A stretch of 64,000 nt of DNA from Gongronella butleri (Eukaryota > Mucoromycota > Mucoromycetes > Mucorales > Cunninghamellaceae). The position numbers and the translations under genes are program-made. The stretch lies in the NCBI GenBank assembly GCA_025201375.1, contig JAIWZP010000006.1, positions 868,001-932,000 on the forward strand, read 5' to 3'. The stretch's first letter is position 1. Each line of letters opens with the position of its first letter. A model generated the notes under the pieces. That model was given only the letters and a program-made list of their open reading frames with translations. It did no database searches and was not told the DNA's origin. Shown here piece after piece: positions 1-11,037 of this stretch.

Positions 1-331
1 TACTTTTTTGAGAAATCCCTGCGAATGCCCCTCCCCCTTTTCTTCGCGCCTCCTTATTTTATCCATTTATGCAGGATTGCCTGGGCCTGATGAATGCAAG
101 ATGCCCTAAAGGCAAGGGCCAAAGAAAAGTGGTTGGCTGCGCTTGTCGAGCGCCGCCCAAATCAAGCCAACTGTGATCCAAACATCCCGTTGCATGCATG
201 AAATCTGTGACTTTTGCGCTGCCCTATCAAAGCCCGCGGTGTTCTTTCCTTTCTCTTTTTTTTTTTTATTTTTTCCCTCTCTCTCCTTTAACTTTTCTCT
301 GTTTATCTGCGGCTTGCACCCTTTTACTAAG
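1..331 (+). other. Upstream region of the B56 gene
   Basis: No gene is supported here. The stretch holds pyrimidine-rich DNA with a long T tract near 258-270, which fits a promoter and 5' leader for the B56 gene that starts at about 335. The short open frames on both strands have no recognisable content. The 3' end of a gene lying further left cannot be excluded. Confidence 0.5.
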
Positions 332-334
332 ATG

Positions 335-2543
335 ATGAAAGGGCTCAAGGATGTGGTAGGGCGACACGACGAGGAAAGCGGTCAGACGGGTGGCTGACGT
401 GGTCAAATTTTATTTTTTAAACTCTAGTTGACGAGGAAAAACTCGTCCGACACTGAGATACGGTTTGGCAAGGCCAAGTCAAAGAATAAGAGCACTACCG
501 TCACCGACCCACCCAGTATCCTGGTGCACCCGACCGAGTCGCCGCCACCTGCGGAAGACAAAAAGGCGAAAAAGTCGAAAAAGCGCAAAAAAGCAGAGGT
601 CGTGCTCAATGACAAGGTATTTAAAGAGACAATGGGTCCCATGGGTGGCATTAGGAAAGATTTACTCACTTCGCCATTGAAGCCGGAAAAATCAGTGTCC
701 CCACCGCTGAATGCATCGACAGCCATTATCAACCCCCCGCAGCCCACGATGAGGCCCGATCTCAATATGCCCATGAAGCCCACGGCTATGAGCAAGCTCA
801 AGGCCACCATTACGCCAAAGGACACCATTCTGCCTGTAGGCAAATCCCCTCGTCGACGCAAATCGTCACGTTTCCATATCAATGATAAGCTGCAGCAGGA
901 ATTGGAGCGCTACCCGCACTTTAAAGGTAAATCATTTGCTGTCGTCCTCGTCTGTTCCGCTGTTTCTCATCTTCTTTTCATTAACAGAGGTGCCTGTGTC
1001 GCAGCGTCAGGAACTCTTTTCGCGAAAACTCGCGCAATGCACCGTGCTTTTCGATTTTACCGACCCAAATGCCTATGTCAAAAGCAAAGAGATCAAGCGC
1101 CAGGCGCTCCAGGAATTGATCGAGTACGTCGCCACCACCAAGAATGCTGTGCCCGAGCAAATGTACCCAAAAGTTATCCGCATGGTAAGAAATGGCCAAT
1201 TTTTGTCTCGTTTTTTTGTCATTTTTTCGCAGCATGCCCAACCTCCCTTTTTTTTTTATTCATGCAGGTCTCCGTCAATCTCTTTCGCACCATTCCGCCG
1301 CCTGTCACCACTGTGGCTGAGGAGGAGATTGAGGACGAAGAGGACGAGCCCGTGCTCGAGTCTGCATGGCCACATCTGCAGCTTGTCTACGAGCTCTTCC
1401 TGCGCTTTGTTGAATCACCCGATTTTAATGTGCAGCTTGCAAAAAAGTACATTGACGAGCGATTCTTGCTACAGGTAACGAAAAAAAAACAATGAAAAAG
1501 GACACGTGCCCACATTTCTTTTTTTTTTTTTTACGCGTACAGGTGCTCGAGCTCTTTGATAGCGAGGATCCGCGTGAGCGCGACCTTTTAAAGACGACGC
1601 TACATCGTTTGTATGGCAAATTCCTTGGCCATCGCGCTTTCATCCGCAAGGCGATCAATCACATCTTTTATCAGTACATTTACGAGACGGATCACTTTAA
1701 TGGCATTGCAGAGCTGCTGGAGATTCTTGGCAGGTTGGTTGCACCGGAAAAAAAAAAGAGGGTAAAAGACCGCGTCGCGTTGCTTATTTTTATTTTGTTC
1801 ATTTCGTAGCATCATCAATGGGTTTGCGCTGCCATTGAAGGCGGAGCACAAGACATTCCTGTTCAAAGTGCTTGTGCCACTACACAAACCTGCAGGCATT
1901 GCCAATTACTACCCGCAGCTGGTGTATTGCGTTGTGCAATTCCTCGAAAAAGACGGCTCACTGGCCAAAGACGTGGTATTGCAAATGCTGCGATTCTGGC
2001 CAAAGACAAACAGTGCCAAGGAAGTCATGTACCTCAACGAGATGGAGGAGATTATCGACACGATCGACAGCCCGACATTTGCGCAATTTTTGGGCCCCTT
2101 TGGCCAGCGCCTCGCGGCATCCATCGACAGCACCCACTTTCAAGTCGCCGAACGCGCGCTCCTCTTTTGGAACAACGACTATTTTCTCAACTTGCTGCAC
2201 GAGCATCTGCGCGATTTGCTACCCATTCTGTACCCAGTCCTGTACGAGAATTCAAAGGCGCATTGGAATCGCACCATCCACACCCTCATTTACAATGCAC
2301 TCAAGCTCACCATGGATATGGATACCGAGCTGTTTGAGCAATGTGCAAAGGAGTACCAACTCAAAATACAAAGGTAAAAAAAAAAAAAAAAAAGGAGGCA
2401 GATCAAGCGCGTGTCCGCGATTTTTTAAGCGCACTATGGCTTACAAGTGGATTTTTATTTTCCTTAGGCAACATCAAGAAAAGACGGATCGTGAGCGCAT
2501 TTGGAAGAGGCTTGCCGACATGGCCATTGATGAGCGCAAATGA
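335..2543 (+). CDS. RTS1: PP2A regulatory subunit B56 (Rts1/Par1 type)
   Basis: Regulatory B56 subunit of protein phosphatase 2A, which directs the phosphatase to substrates in stress and cell-cycle control. I read seven exons: 335-355, 428-926, 988-1184, 1268-1474, 1543-1733, 1810-2373 and 2468-2543. Frames close to give about 584 aa. A 21-nt first exon encodes MKGLKDV; the donor GTAGGG and acceptor CTCTAG join it in frame to the body. An ATG one codon earlier (332) is also possible. Residues 1-165 are a basic, low-complexity N-terminus. The rest is the HEAT-like B56 core with family signatures: [69 protein letters not shown] and [16 protein letters not shown]. The core is complete and the family assignment is very secure; only the first exon is inferred. 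Confidence 0.93.
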
Positions 2544-2607
2544 TCCCCTTTTTTTCACCGAGATACCCTATCCTCTTCCCTTTCTCTCTTTTTCATCGAA
2601 TCGACCA

Positions 2608-2683
2608 AATAAAAGCGGGCTCGCGCCCCAGTCTTACGCAGCACGCCTGCCATTGGCTTACGAGATCAGCCATAGAAAATAAA
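2608..2683 (+). terminator. Candidate poly(A) signals of the B56 gene
   Basis: Two AATAAA hexamers lie at about 2608-2613 and 2678-2683, 65-140 nt after the B56 stop codon. Both are placed as expected for cleavage and polyadenylation. Confidence 0.5.
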
Positions 2684-3113
2684 GATGGGTCCTAGCCATT
2701 GAATCTCAGTGGGAAAAGGGTTGTTGACCGCACAAATGTGACTTTTTGATGCAAAAACACCGTCCGGGGTGCTGATGATGGTGCCTTTTATGTGCCGTGT
2801 GATTGTTTAATGCACGTGGCGTGGATCATTGGCCTTCACTTGGTTGCACAGACAACGAAAAAAAGGGGAAAAAGGAGCAATGAATGATCTGATCCACAGT
2901 GTGCGATGACACCACCCCCTTTTTCCCTCGCCGCCACTGGGGCACAACACCCTTGTTTTCTTTTTTGGCTCAAAACCTACCCAGTCTCCATTGGCGCGGA
3001 GCATGATCCTGTGCCTGTCGCCCATTGAAGAAGGTTTGTTTTTCTTTTCTTCATTTCTTTTCCCTTCTTTTGCTTTCTTTCTACCCCAACTCTCAAAACC
3101 CCAACTCTTAAAC
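2684..3113 (+). other. Intergenic region and porin promoter/5' leader
   Basis: No coding sequence is supported. It contains pyrimidine-rich runs around 3030-3085 just upstream of the 5'-UTR intron of the porin gene, as expected for a highly expressed fungal promoter. I see no clear TATA box. Confidence 0.4.
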
Positions 3114-3177
3114 GTAAGTTGTCGATTCTCATCCACCCTTTGCTCTTGCCGTTGCTCACCAATCTTTGTTTTATTAG
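3114..3177 (+). other. 5'-UTR intron of the porin gene
   Basis: A GTAAGT donor at 3114 and a TTATTAG acceptor ending at 3177 sit directly before the porin ATG, so the start codon is the first triplet of the downstream exon. Leader introns in porin and other highly expressed genes often raise expression; here that role is inference. Confidence 0.65.
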
Positions 3178-4477
3178 ATGTCTGTCCCTGGTAAAGCTTT
3201 TTTTTATTCAAGCGACGCTCTGTTTACTCTTTTTTATATTGTTGCTGACGTGTTTTTCTTTTATAGTTGCTTTCAACGATATTGGCAAGGCCGCCAAGGA
3301 CCTTTTGGCCAAGGACTACCCCGTCGGTGGCGTCAAGCTCGAAGTCAAGACCACCGCCCCCAACGGTGTTGTAAGTGGAGAGGAAAAAAAAAGGATGCCA
3401 AAGGACAAATGGCAAATGGGGCGCGAGCGACAGCGCAGGGGGGGGTTGCCGCGCGTCTCCTTATTTTCAGAGACGGATGCTGATTGCTTTTTTATTTGTC
3501 TCTCGTAGACTTTCAAAGTGAACGGCCAGCGCGACAACAAGTCTGGCGTCATTGTTGGTGACCTCGAGACCAAGTACGCCAACAAGGCCAATGGCATCGC
3601 CTTCACCGAGAACTGGACCACCGCCAACCAGCTCAACGGCAAGGTTGAGTTGGAGAACAACTTGGCCAGTAAGCAATTTGCCCTTCCCCCCCCACACTCC
3701 TTTTTTTTGCTGATTTTGATAATTTGGCTCACCTTTTTCTTGTTTCTTTCGTGTTGCAGAGGGTCTCAAGCTCGAGCTGTTGACCTCGCTCCTTCCTTCC
3801 TCCAACGAGAAGGGTGCCAAGATCAACGCCACCTACAAGAAGCCCAACGTCCACACCGTTGCCACTTTGGATGTCTTCAAGACCAACTTCAGCGTCAACT
3901 CCGTTGTTGGCCAAGAGGGTTTCTTGTTGGGTGGTGAGGTTGCCTACAACGTCTTGGACGGCAAGGTAAAAATGACAAAAGATCAAAAAGACCAAGAAAA
4001 AAATCAAAAAATCAAGAAAAGCGAACTTGCACGCGACGCGACGCGTTCAATGGTGGCATCGACGTGTTGTGATGGCTCACATTTTTTTCTCTTTTTCACA
4101 TCTAGATCTCCCGTTACAGCGCTGCTGCCGGCTACACCACTGCCGAGTACGCCGTTGCTGTCCACGCCACCAACAACTTGACCAACTTTGCTGCCTCTTA
4201 CTACCACCGCGTCAACAGCGACTTGGAGGCTTCCGGCAAGGCTGCTTGGGACTCCAAGAACGCCAGCAACGCCGTCGCCCTCGAGGTCGGTGCCAAGCTC
4301 AAGCTTGACTCGTCTGCCTTTGTCAAGGGTAAGATTGCCAACTCTGGTGTTTTGGGCGTTGCCTACACCCAGGCTCTCCGCCCCGGTGTCAAGGTCAACC
4401 TCGGTGCGGCCATCGATACCACCCGTCTTGGTGAGAACGCCCACAAGATCGGCCTCTCCTTCACCTTGGAAAACTAG
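3178..4477 (+). CDS. POR1: Mitochondrial outer-membrane porin (VDAC)
   Basis: Voltage-dependent anion channel, a 19-strand beta-barrel that passes metabolites such as ATP/ADP through the mitochondrial outer membrane. Five coding exons: 3178-3190, 3267-3370, 3509-3668, 3760-3965 and 4106-4477, giving 284 aa against the usual 283 or so. Exon 1 is only 13 nt (MSVP plus one base). The N-terminal helix (AFNDIGKAAKDLLAKDY) is typical. The porin GLK motif appears as KGLKLELL, and the C-terminal beta-signal used for SAM-complex insertion appears as KIGLSFTLEN. A further intron lies in the 5' UTR (GTAAGT at 3114, TAG ending at 3177), abutting the ATG. The final intron carries a CGACGCGACGCGTT run. Assignment is firm. 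Confidence 0.96.
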
Positions 4478-4550
4478 ATTGTCTCGTCACCCGCCCCCAT
4501 TGTCCTTGTCGACAACGCTAGCTCGCTTGTATGTATGTAATAATCGCTCA

Positions 4551-4556
4551 AATAAA
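4551..4556 (+). terminator. Candidate poly(A) signal of the porin gene
   Basis: AATAAA 74 nt after the porin stop codon, followed by an A-rich stretch. Confidence 0.5.
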
Positions 4557-4943
4557 TCTTGTAAAGAAAAAAAAATGGGTGGTCTCCCCCTTTTTTTTTG
4601 TCAAACCTTCTTTTGCCTCGCAATTATTTCCTGATCTGTCACACTCTTCTCACGGGGTCTGTTTCCCCAACCTTTTCCCCTTCTTTTTTGCCCGCCCATG
4701 GCCCCGCTGACCTACCAATAATGCACCAGTCAAAATCCAGGCGCCGACCTTGGGAACTTTTTCGCGACGCGATGAGCTTGAAAGTGCTATATTGCCGATC
4801 TGCTTCTCTTTCACCCGATATTGTACAAATCTTCTCGGTCACGTATGATGCGATACAGTATTGCATCGATCGTCCTCTCGGCTATCGCTTGTTGTTTACG
4901 ACAGACTCCACAACACCACGAACAAAAGGCATCGACGATCTAC

Positions 4944-4945
<2 letters not shown>

Positions 4946-4978
<33 letters not shown>
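4946..4978. repeat. Poly(A) tract, 33 nt
   Basis: Uninterrupted run of about 33 A followed by a CT-rich stretch. It is one of the longest of many A/T homopolymers in the window and lies at the left edge of the gene-poor region. Confidence 0.9.
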
Positions 4979-4979
<1 letters not shown>

Positions 4980-5359
4980 GCTCTCTCTCTCGCGATTTCT
5001 CTCTTTTTTGATCTTTCATTTTAAACATTTTTATGGAATGTGAATGTATGAACGCGGTCAAATCGCTCTTTGCAAAACAAAGTGACTTTTGAGAATGTAC
5101 GTATTACTGTATTCAAGAGTGAGCATTATTGAACGCAGCGAAATATTTGCAAGTCTCCATGAGCGTTAGCATCATGCATTGATTTGCGAGGCCGCTCATT
5201 TTTACATCATTGGCATGTCCAAACGTACGTTTATTCATCATCTCAGCAAGTTAACAGTTCAGCAAGTGCCCGAGAAAATGCAAAAAACAGCATAATGCTA
5301 ATCCGTTTTGGATTTTGCACGCAAATAAAGGTTTGACCTGTTCCATTTTTCAATCTCAA

Positions 5360-8300
5360 TGGACACAACCTGACGCGTGCTATAGTATCATTTCAATGCC
5401 TGAAGCATCGCGCTATGATACACTGCACAAAAACGTACTCATTTGCCTATTTTAAAAACCAAAGAGCATGTTTTTCAGACTTTGCCGGCTTGCTGTGCCT
5501 CCAGAAATTTTTTTACAGCCAAGTTGCCCGCCAATGAAAAACGCGTCGCGGCGTAAACACTGGTTCAATGCTCAGGACGGACCCGTCAGATTTTTTTTGA
5601 GCCTGTAAATTCCCAATCCCTTCAATTTGCCATATTTTGCATTCATCTCGCCATCTGCTTGATCGATCCCGCTCAAAAACAGCTGCATCACATTCAGCAC
5701 AAAGTTTGCAACAAAAAAGCTTAAGACACCGAAGCGCTACGACCGCTTTTTAAAAATTCAGGGGTCACTCAGGGGCCACACATTCGGACTCAGAAAATGC
5801 CAAATTTGGCAAAATTCAAACTCCGGGTGATCAATGCATCTCAAACAGGTAATTTCGACGAATCGCAATTAGGACACAAAAAAAGCAGATTCCCCAGGCC
5901 CGTGAAATGACCGATGCAAAATTTTCAAACCCAAACTAGCGCGATGCAAGGCATCCCATTAGATGCTTTGGCATCCTGTTTGTTAGTAAATGTGGAATAA
6001 AAATCGAGGTTTGACTAGGTCATTCACGAGCAAATGGTCATTGCAATAAAATTGACACAAAAAGCTGTTTTCTCCGTCAGTTTTGATCGAATCGCGGTGA
6101 AACTGGACTCACCTGAGAGAGATTAAAACAGATGCTTTCGACGCGTTACGTAAAAGCTCTGGGGGCCATCCTTTCCGTTTTCGAGAAAAATGAGTTTGAA
6201 CCTTGTTCAAATGTTTGATAGGATATTGCAAGCGTGTAAATGTCGTTCATCATCAGGCCAACCAAAATAATTGGAAAATGACGTCCAAGTGTGTCTCTTT
6301 CGAATGGCACCAGTTTCATCACGATCCATTCAAAACATGGCGAGATGCAAGTGTGAACAACGAGAACAATGAGCTCAATCAGCCAGGCACGCCAATTGCG
6401 GGGTGCTAGGCGCGTCAATGCACATTGTGTGCATTGTGGACAGGGCGCCGCACCAACGTGCCTAGCGCTTGAGCTCAGACCGAGCTGAGAGTCCGGTGTC
6501 GGCCGGTGAATCTGCCACACACCCATTTTTTCGCCTACGTATAAAATCCCACCTTGTTTAGATTTCCCCTTTTCCTTTTCTTTTGACTCTGTTTTTAGAT
6601 TAAAAACCCCATCTTTTGTCTCACTTATTCGCAAAGTTTACAGCAAGTCCTGAAGCTGTGAAAATAACCGAATTTTGGAATTCATCTGCGTAATGATCCA
6701 ATCGACCTTTGGTTTTTTATTTTTTTCTAGAAAGAGAGACGCCAAATCATCCATATGGCGAAGTTTCGTGGTGCTGCAACGAGTCTTTGGTGGTGAAATG
6801 AATTTTTTTTAAATTTTAGAAAAAAAAAGGTTGGTCATCTCAAAATGCATCTGGAGGGTCCGTGGGTCCCCCGCTTTGAGAGGTTCGAGCTCAGCAGATT
6901 TCTGAAATCCATTTGGCAACCTACATACTGGCGACCTGAGAGTCGTCGCAGTAGATGCATTGACCTCCTCTTCATAAGGAGGTCGGTCATAATTAGGTGC
7001 CTGTGCCTAGTATGATAGATCAGCGTTCATTTTATTGCACATCTTTGTTTAAAAAGCCATTTTAATTGCATTAAACGCTGCTCTCCCACCGGGACACCGG
7101 AGGTTTAGACCCATGGGTAGATTTCAGTCGCGGTCATGTGATTATTTGGTCGGTAAAGAATTAGCTGGATGCGTTTTAAACAACTAAACATATTTTGTGT
7201 ATATAATCTTGTTCGAACGCCTAAGCAAATCTGCTATAAAAATCGAAGGTTGACTTGACGGATCGCGAGGAAATGGCGATTAAAGACAAATTAAAAAATC
7301 GAATTTTTTGCTCAGCTTTGGTCTCACGCCGATGAAGCTGTAGAGCACTAGAGCTCGTTTGGCAGAGAATCGCGTGGTGCATCTTTTGTCACAGCAGCAC
7401 ACCGTGGGTTTGCTCTGCGGATTGCCGAGCAAAATGGGGCTGAAATATTTAATCACGCGTCGCAAGAAGTGTACAAATTCCTGCATCGACTTTGTCGGAC
7501 TGGGACAAAATGACGCGCGAGCGCGTCTCTTCCGCGCATGCAAGTTTCAGCTCGATCGAAGCACAACTTAGCACGCCAGAGCGGAAAACGTGAATTAATA
7601 GACAAATGTCGATTTTCTCATCAACGGCTCGATTGACCTGTGATTTTTACAACTGTTATGAAAAGAGAATGGCCAAAAGGACTAGCTGGCAAAGTTTCAA
7701 GCAAGGGGCTAAAGTCACTTTATGACACGCCATGTCGATTTGGAAAATCGTGCCTTTTTTCACGGATTTTCCAAGGCGTACAGTCGCCCATTTTCAAGCC
7801 TTGAATTTAAGGTCCTTAAGTCACCACGCCATTCAACCACATGGTGATTCGTGCTGTTTACCAATAGAAATGCCATAAAAACTCGAGGTCTTCCATCAGG
7901 GATTGGACGAAAAATCGAAAAACGCCAGTTTTACCGTACATTGCAATTTCGCTCTTATGCCAGCTCGACGAAGATGTGCTGCAGTGAGCTTAAATGCATA
8001 CCATTGGAAAGAGGCAAAGAGCGTACTCTGGCGTGTACGTGAGTGCCAGTGATCGGTGAAAAAATCTCAGTTTTGGCGGAAAGAACGTGAACTAGAAAAT
8101 GTGGCCGTTGCGATGTTCACGTGTCGTTTTTGACGCGTGATCATTTGCGCCACGTTTACGGTACGCGCTCCTTTAGCGTATCCAATTTATGCACCTGGTG
8201 CATCTCTAGTCGGTGAATGCGTTAGCGCGGCGCTGTGGCGCGTTCCGTCGGCAGCATTCGCCTGAAAAGTTAAATTGAAAATGCGTCATCGCGCGTTGCT

Positions 8301-8930
8301 GACTAGATGGATCTCTTTTTGGTGCTTTCTCCATGCCGCATGCCTTTTTTCTTTTGAGAGAGTTTGGCGTCGTTCTGGAGGCTTAGTTTTTCAATTTTGG
8401 GGTTGAGAGCTTGGCCGCGGCTGATTTTGGATGAACATTGTGGCTCACGACTGAGCGGTCTGACATCTTTTTAAAAAGAGTTTTACCAGGATTTCCAGCT
8501 TGCCATTTCACATTGGCTGTATTTCGTTATTAATTCACGCTTGGTTGCTCTCCATTCAATGGCAATTTCAGCGAAATTCATAAAATCCGCGTCAATTCAT
8601 CCATTCACCTCGGATCGCCACGAAACAGCAGTGATGCAGATGCGAATTCAGCCTCTTTTACCGTATTCTCGCGCGCGTGTGCCTTTTTTTTTTTTTTTTT
8701 TTTTTGTTCCGCTCAACACTGAACAAATCACGTTTACAGCGGTTGAGGCTTTGAGCAATATTTTGAAAGTGCAATGTTGTAGCTCATCCGAGTGACCGCG
8801 CGGGGCTAAAAAGATCATTGAGTACGTCTCTTTTGGATCGACAAAGTTTCATCTTGAATGATCAACAATCTGGCAAACGATCTACCCGTCATCGGGCTGA
8901 ACTTGTAAAATTTTAGAATTTTTTTCCCTC
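5360..8930 (+). repeat. Degenerate dispersed repeat, copy R1
   Basis: About 3.5 kb without an intact gene, homologous along most of its length to other parts of this window. 5460-5520 matches 30250-30306, 30380-30435 and 51380-51440. 5630-6110 matches 30720-31400, and 6690-6910 matches 32180-32400. 7600-8420 matches 18580-19260 and, inverted, 55890-56620. Internally it also repeats a unit that begins with a variant of AATAAAAATCGAGGTTGAC (about 5998, 7236 and 7872). Translations of matching stretches line up in one frame but contain stops, so this is the decayed remains of a coding element. Family unknown. Confidence 0.7.
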
Positions 8931-11037
8931 CAGCAACGCGTCCAATTTGTCTCTGGCTTTGTATTTCTTTTCTGAGAAGAATGGGCTTAAAATGACCAAG
9001 CAGCAGATGTTCATGGCATCATGGGGCTGCGGTCAATTACGACGTGGTGTTTTGGTGTGGGGCGACATTTGACGACGCGCAGGTCGAAACAACCTTGCTG
9101 CCTATTGTATGTCATGCATGTCATGCTTCGGGCCTTTTCGGTGTATTTTCAGCCGAAAAAGTATTCTGCATAGCGGTACACACGTCGTAGTCCCTGGTTT
9201 CGAAGAAACGCGCCACATCATTCGCGCCGGGTGCTCCATGTTGCGTGGACATGCTCAGCAATGATATGCTCAGCTTGGATGACTCTACCGGATCCTCGGT
9301 TTTGGCTTGGGTGTCGCGATTTTCTCTCGCCACAGAGCCACACACGCGGTTTTTTTGTGTGTGTGTGTTTGTGAAATCTCGTCATTTCACGATCAACTGC
9401 CAAGTGTACGAGCCACGCAGGGCCGCGTGACTCGTGCATTGCCAAGCGGAAGGGAAAGGGGAAGAGCCGTGCAAAACGCCACTCCAAATTTGGGGGAGGG
9501 GGGAGAGGTGGGATGAATCGCGGTCCAATGGACGCGGATCGCCGTCCCAAAGCAATCGGTTTCTTGGATGCACAAAGGACATCATGGCCTTGGTATCTTG
9601 TGCGGCATTCCGTTTTGCCGAGTGTCTCAAATCATCGTGCCTCTGTTTTTTTTTTTTTTTTTTTTTTTTTTTTTGTGCCGCCGGGCTTTGCGCGGATATT
9701 GCTTATTCAAGAACGGTGCGGATGAGCCCTTCCGAATCCTGTACGCTGCGACGAGTGCCAAGCGTCCCGTTTTTTACCCCCCCCCCACAGTACATGTCAT
9801 CGCCGTGCTGCACGGCGCGCCAAGCCGCCAGACTAATGAAATGAAAAAGCCATCACTCCATGCGCATTAAAAAATAACAAACCAAGCTGCATGCGCCGAG
9901 GGAGGGTGGAAAGCGCAGCTTCTCAAGGGCCAATGGCTTTTCTATGCACCGCTCAGCTGGTGTTTATCATCGTTTCATCTTTTTTTTTTTTTTTTTTTTT
10001 TTTTTTTCGCGCCTTGCATCGTTCATCTCATCGCGCAGCCCCCCTGTTTCCTTGATTTCGCTCATTCATCAGCAATGTGGGTTGACTCTTTGCCAGTCCG
10101 CTCACCGCGACCCTTTGTGGAAGGCGAAATGCAGACATGTTTTTTTTTGGGATGGAGATCTTTATTTTTGGAGGAGGATCCGATCTGTGTCCAAATAAAA
10201 AGCACTGCGAACAAATGAGGAAGGCGGCGTGATGTCTCACCTCCCCCAGTGGGCGTCGTGCTGAGTGCAAGAAATAGCCAGGGCACCAGCCTCTTTCATG
10301 TTTGTACGACGAACATGCCCAAATGGGGAAAGACACAAGAGCTCGCATGCAAGAGAGAAACGGGCAAAGCACAAAAAAAAAACACTTTTTTACATTTTGG
10401 CTTCGCACGACCGATGGGCCACAACAAACAAAGCCCAGATGTTGGTATCAGAAGAAACAAAAAGTAAGCCTAGAATACAACGGGGCCCCCACGCGTGCCT
10501 TTCATGAACACAATGAGCACCAGTGAGAAGACAAAAAAAAGGGGGGGGGGACGCCAATGCCTATTTGTGATGCACATCGTTTTTGCCATTGAAGGATGTT
10601 GGTTTTTATTCGATTTATTTTTAGTCTTCGGCCCGCTTTTGTTCTCGGCTCTCTATTTGGCTACCAAGTTTCTCCCCCTTTTCCAATGTCATTTCCCAAA
10701 AACCAAATTGAGCTAGACACTTTGGTCACACCCCGCCAAAACCTCGACTCCGCACCTGCTTTGATTGCGCACCAGGATCCCCCCTTTTTTTTGTGATCTT
10801 TTTCTGCTGAGTGTTACCACTTTTTTCGCGCATCCCCGCCGGTTGCTGGCTCCATTGATTGAGGTCTCAGGTTCCACGGCTTGTGTTATTTTTATTTCAT
10901 ATCACATTGTTTTTTTTTTCGTGGTTTCTCATCCTTCTTTTTCCCCTTTCTTTCCTGTTCTTTTTTTTTATTCCTTTTCCCCCCTTCCCCTGTTGCTTTT
11001 TCTTTTTATCCTTTGCGCCACCTAGCAGCACATTGCG
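8931..11037. other. Gene-free stretch upstream of VTC4
   Basis: No gene is supported. Long T tracts lie at about 9644-9674 and 9979-10007, a TG-rich stretch at 9356-9370, and a strongly pyrimidine-rich zone at 10880-11020 just before the VTC4 start. The last is typical of a fungal promoter or leader; CACCTAGCAG at about 11022-11031 could be the acceptor of a leader intron. Confidence 0.4.

Larger units (their letters stand above)
4479..5360. other. Gene-free stretch after the porin gene
   Basis: Porin 3' flank, the poly(A) tract and unique AT-rich DNA. TACAGTA or TACTGTA palindrome-like words occur at about 4857, 4941 and 5107. No coding or RNA gene is seen. Confidence 0.4.
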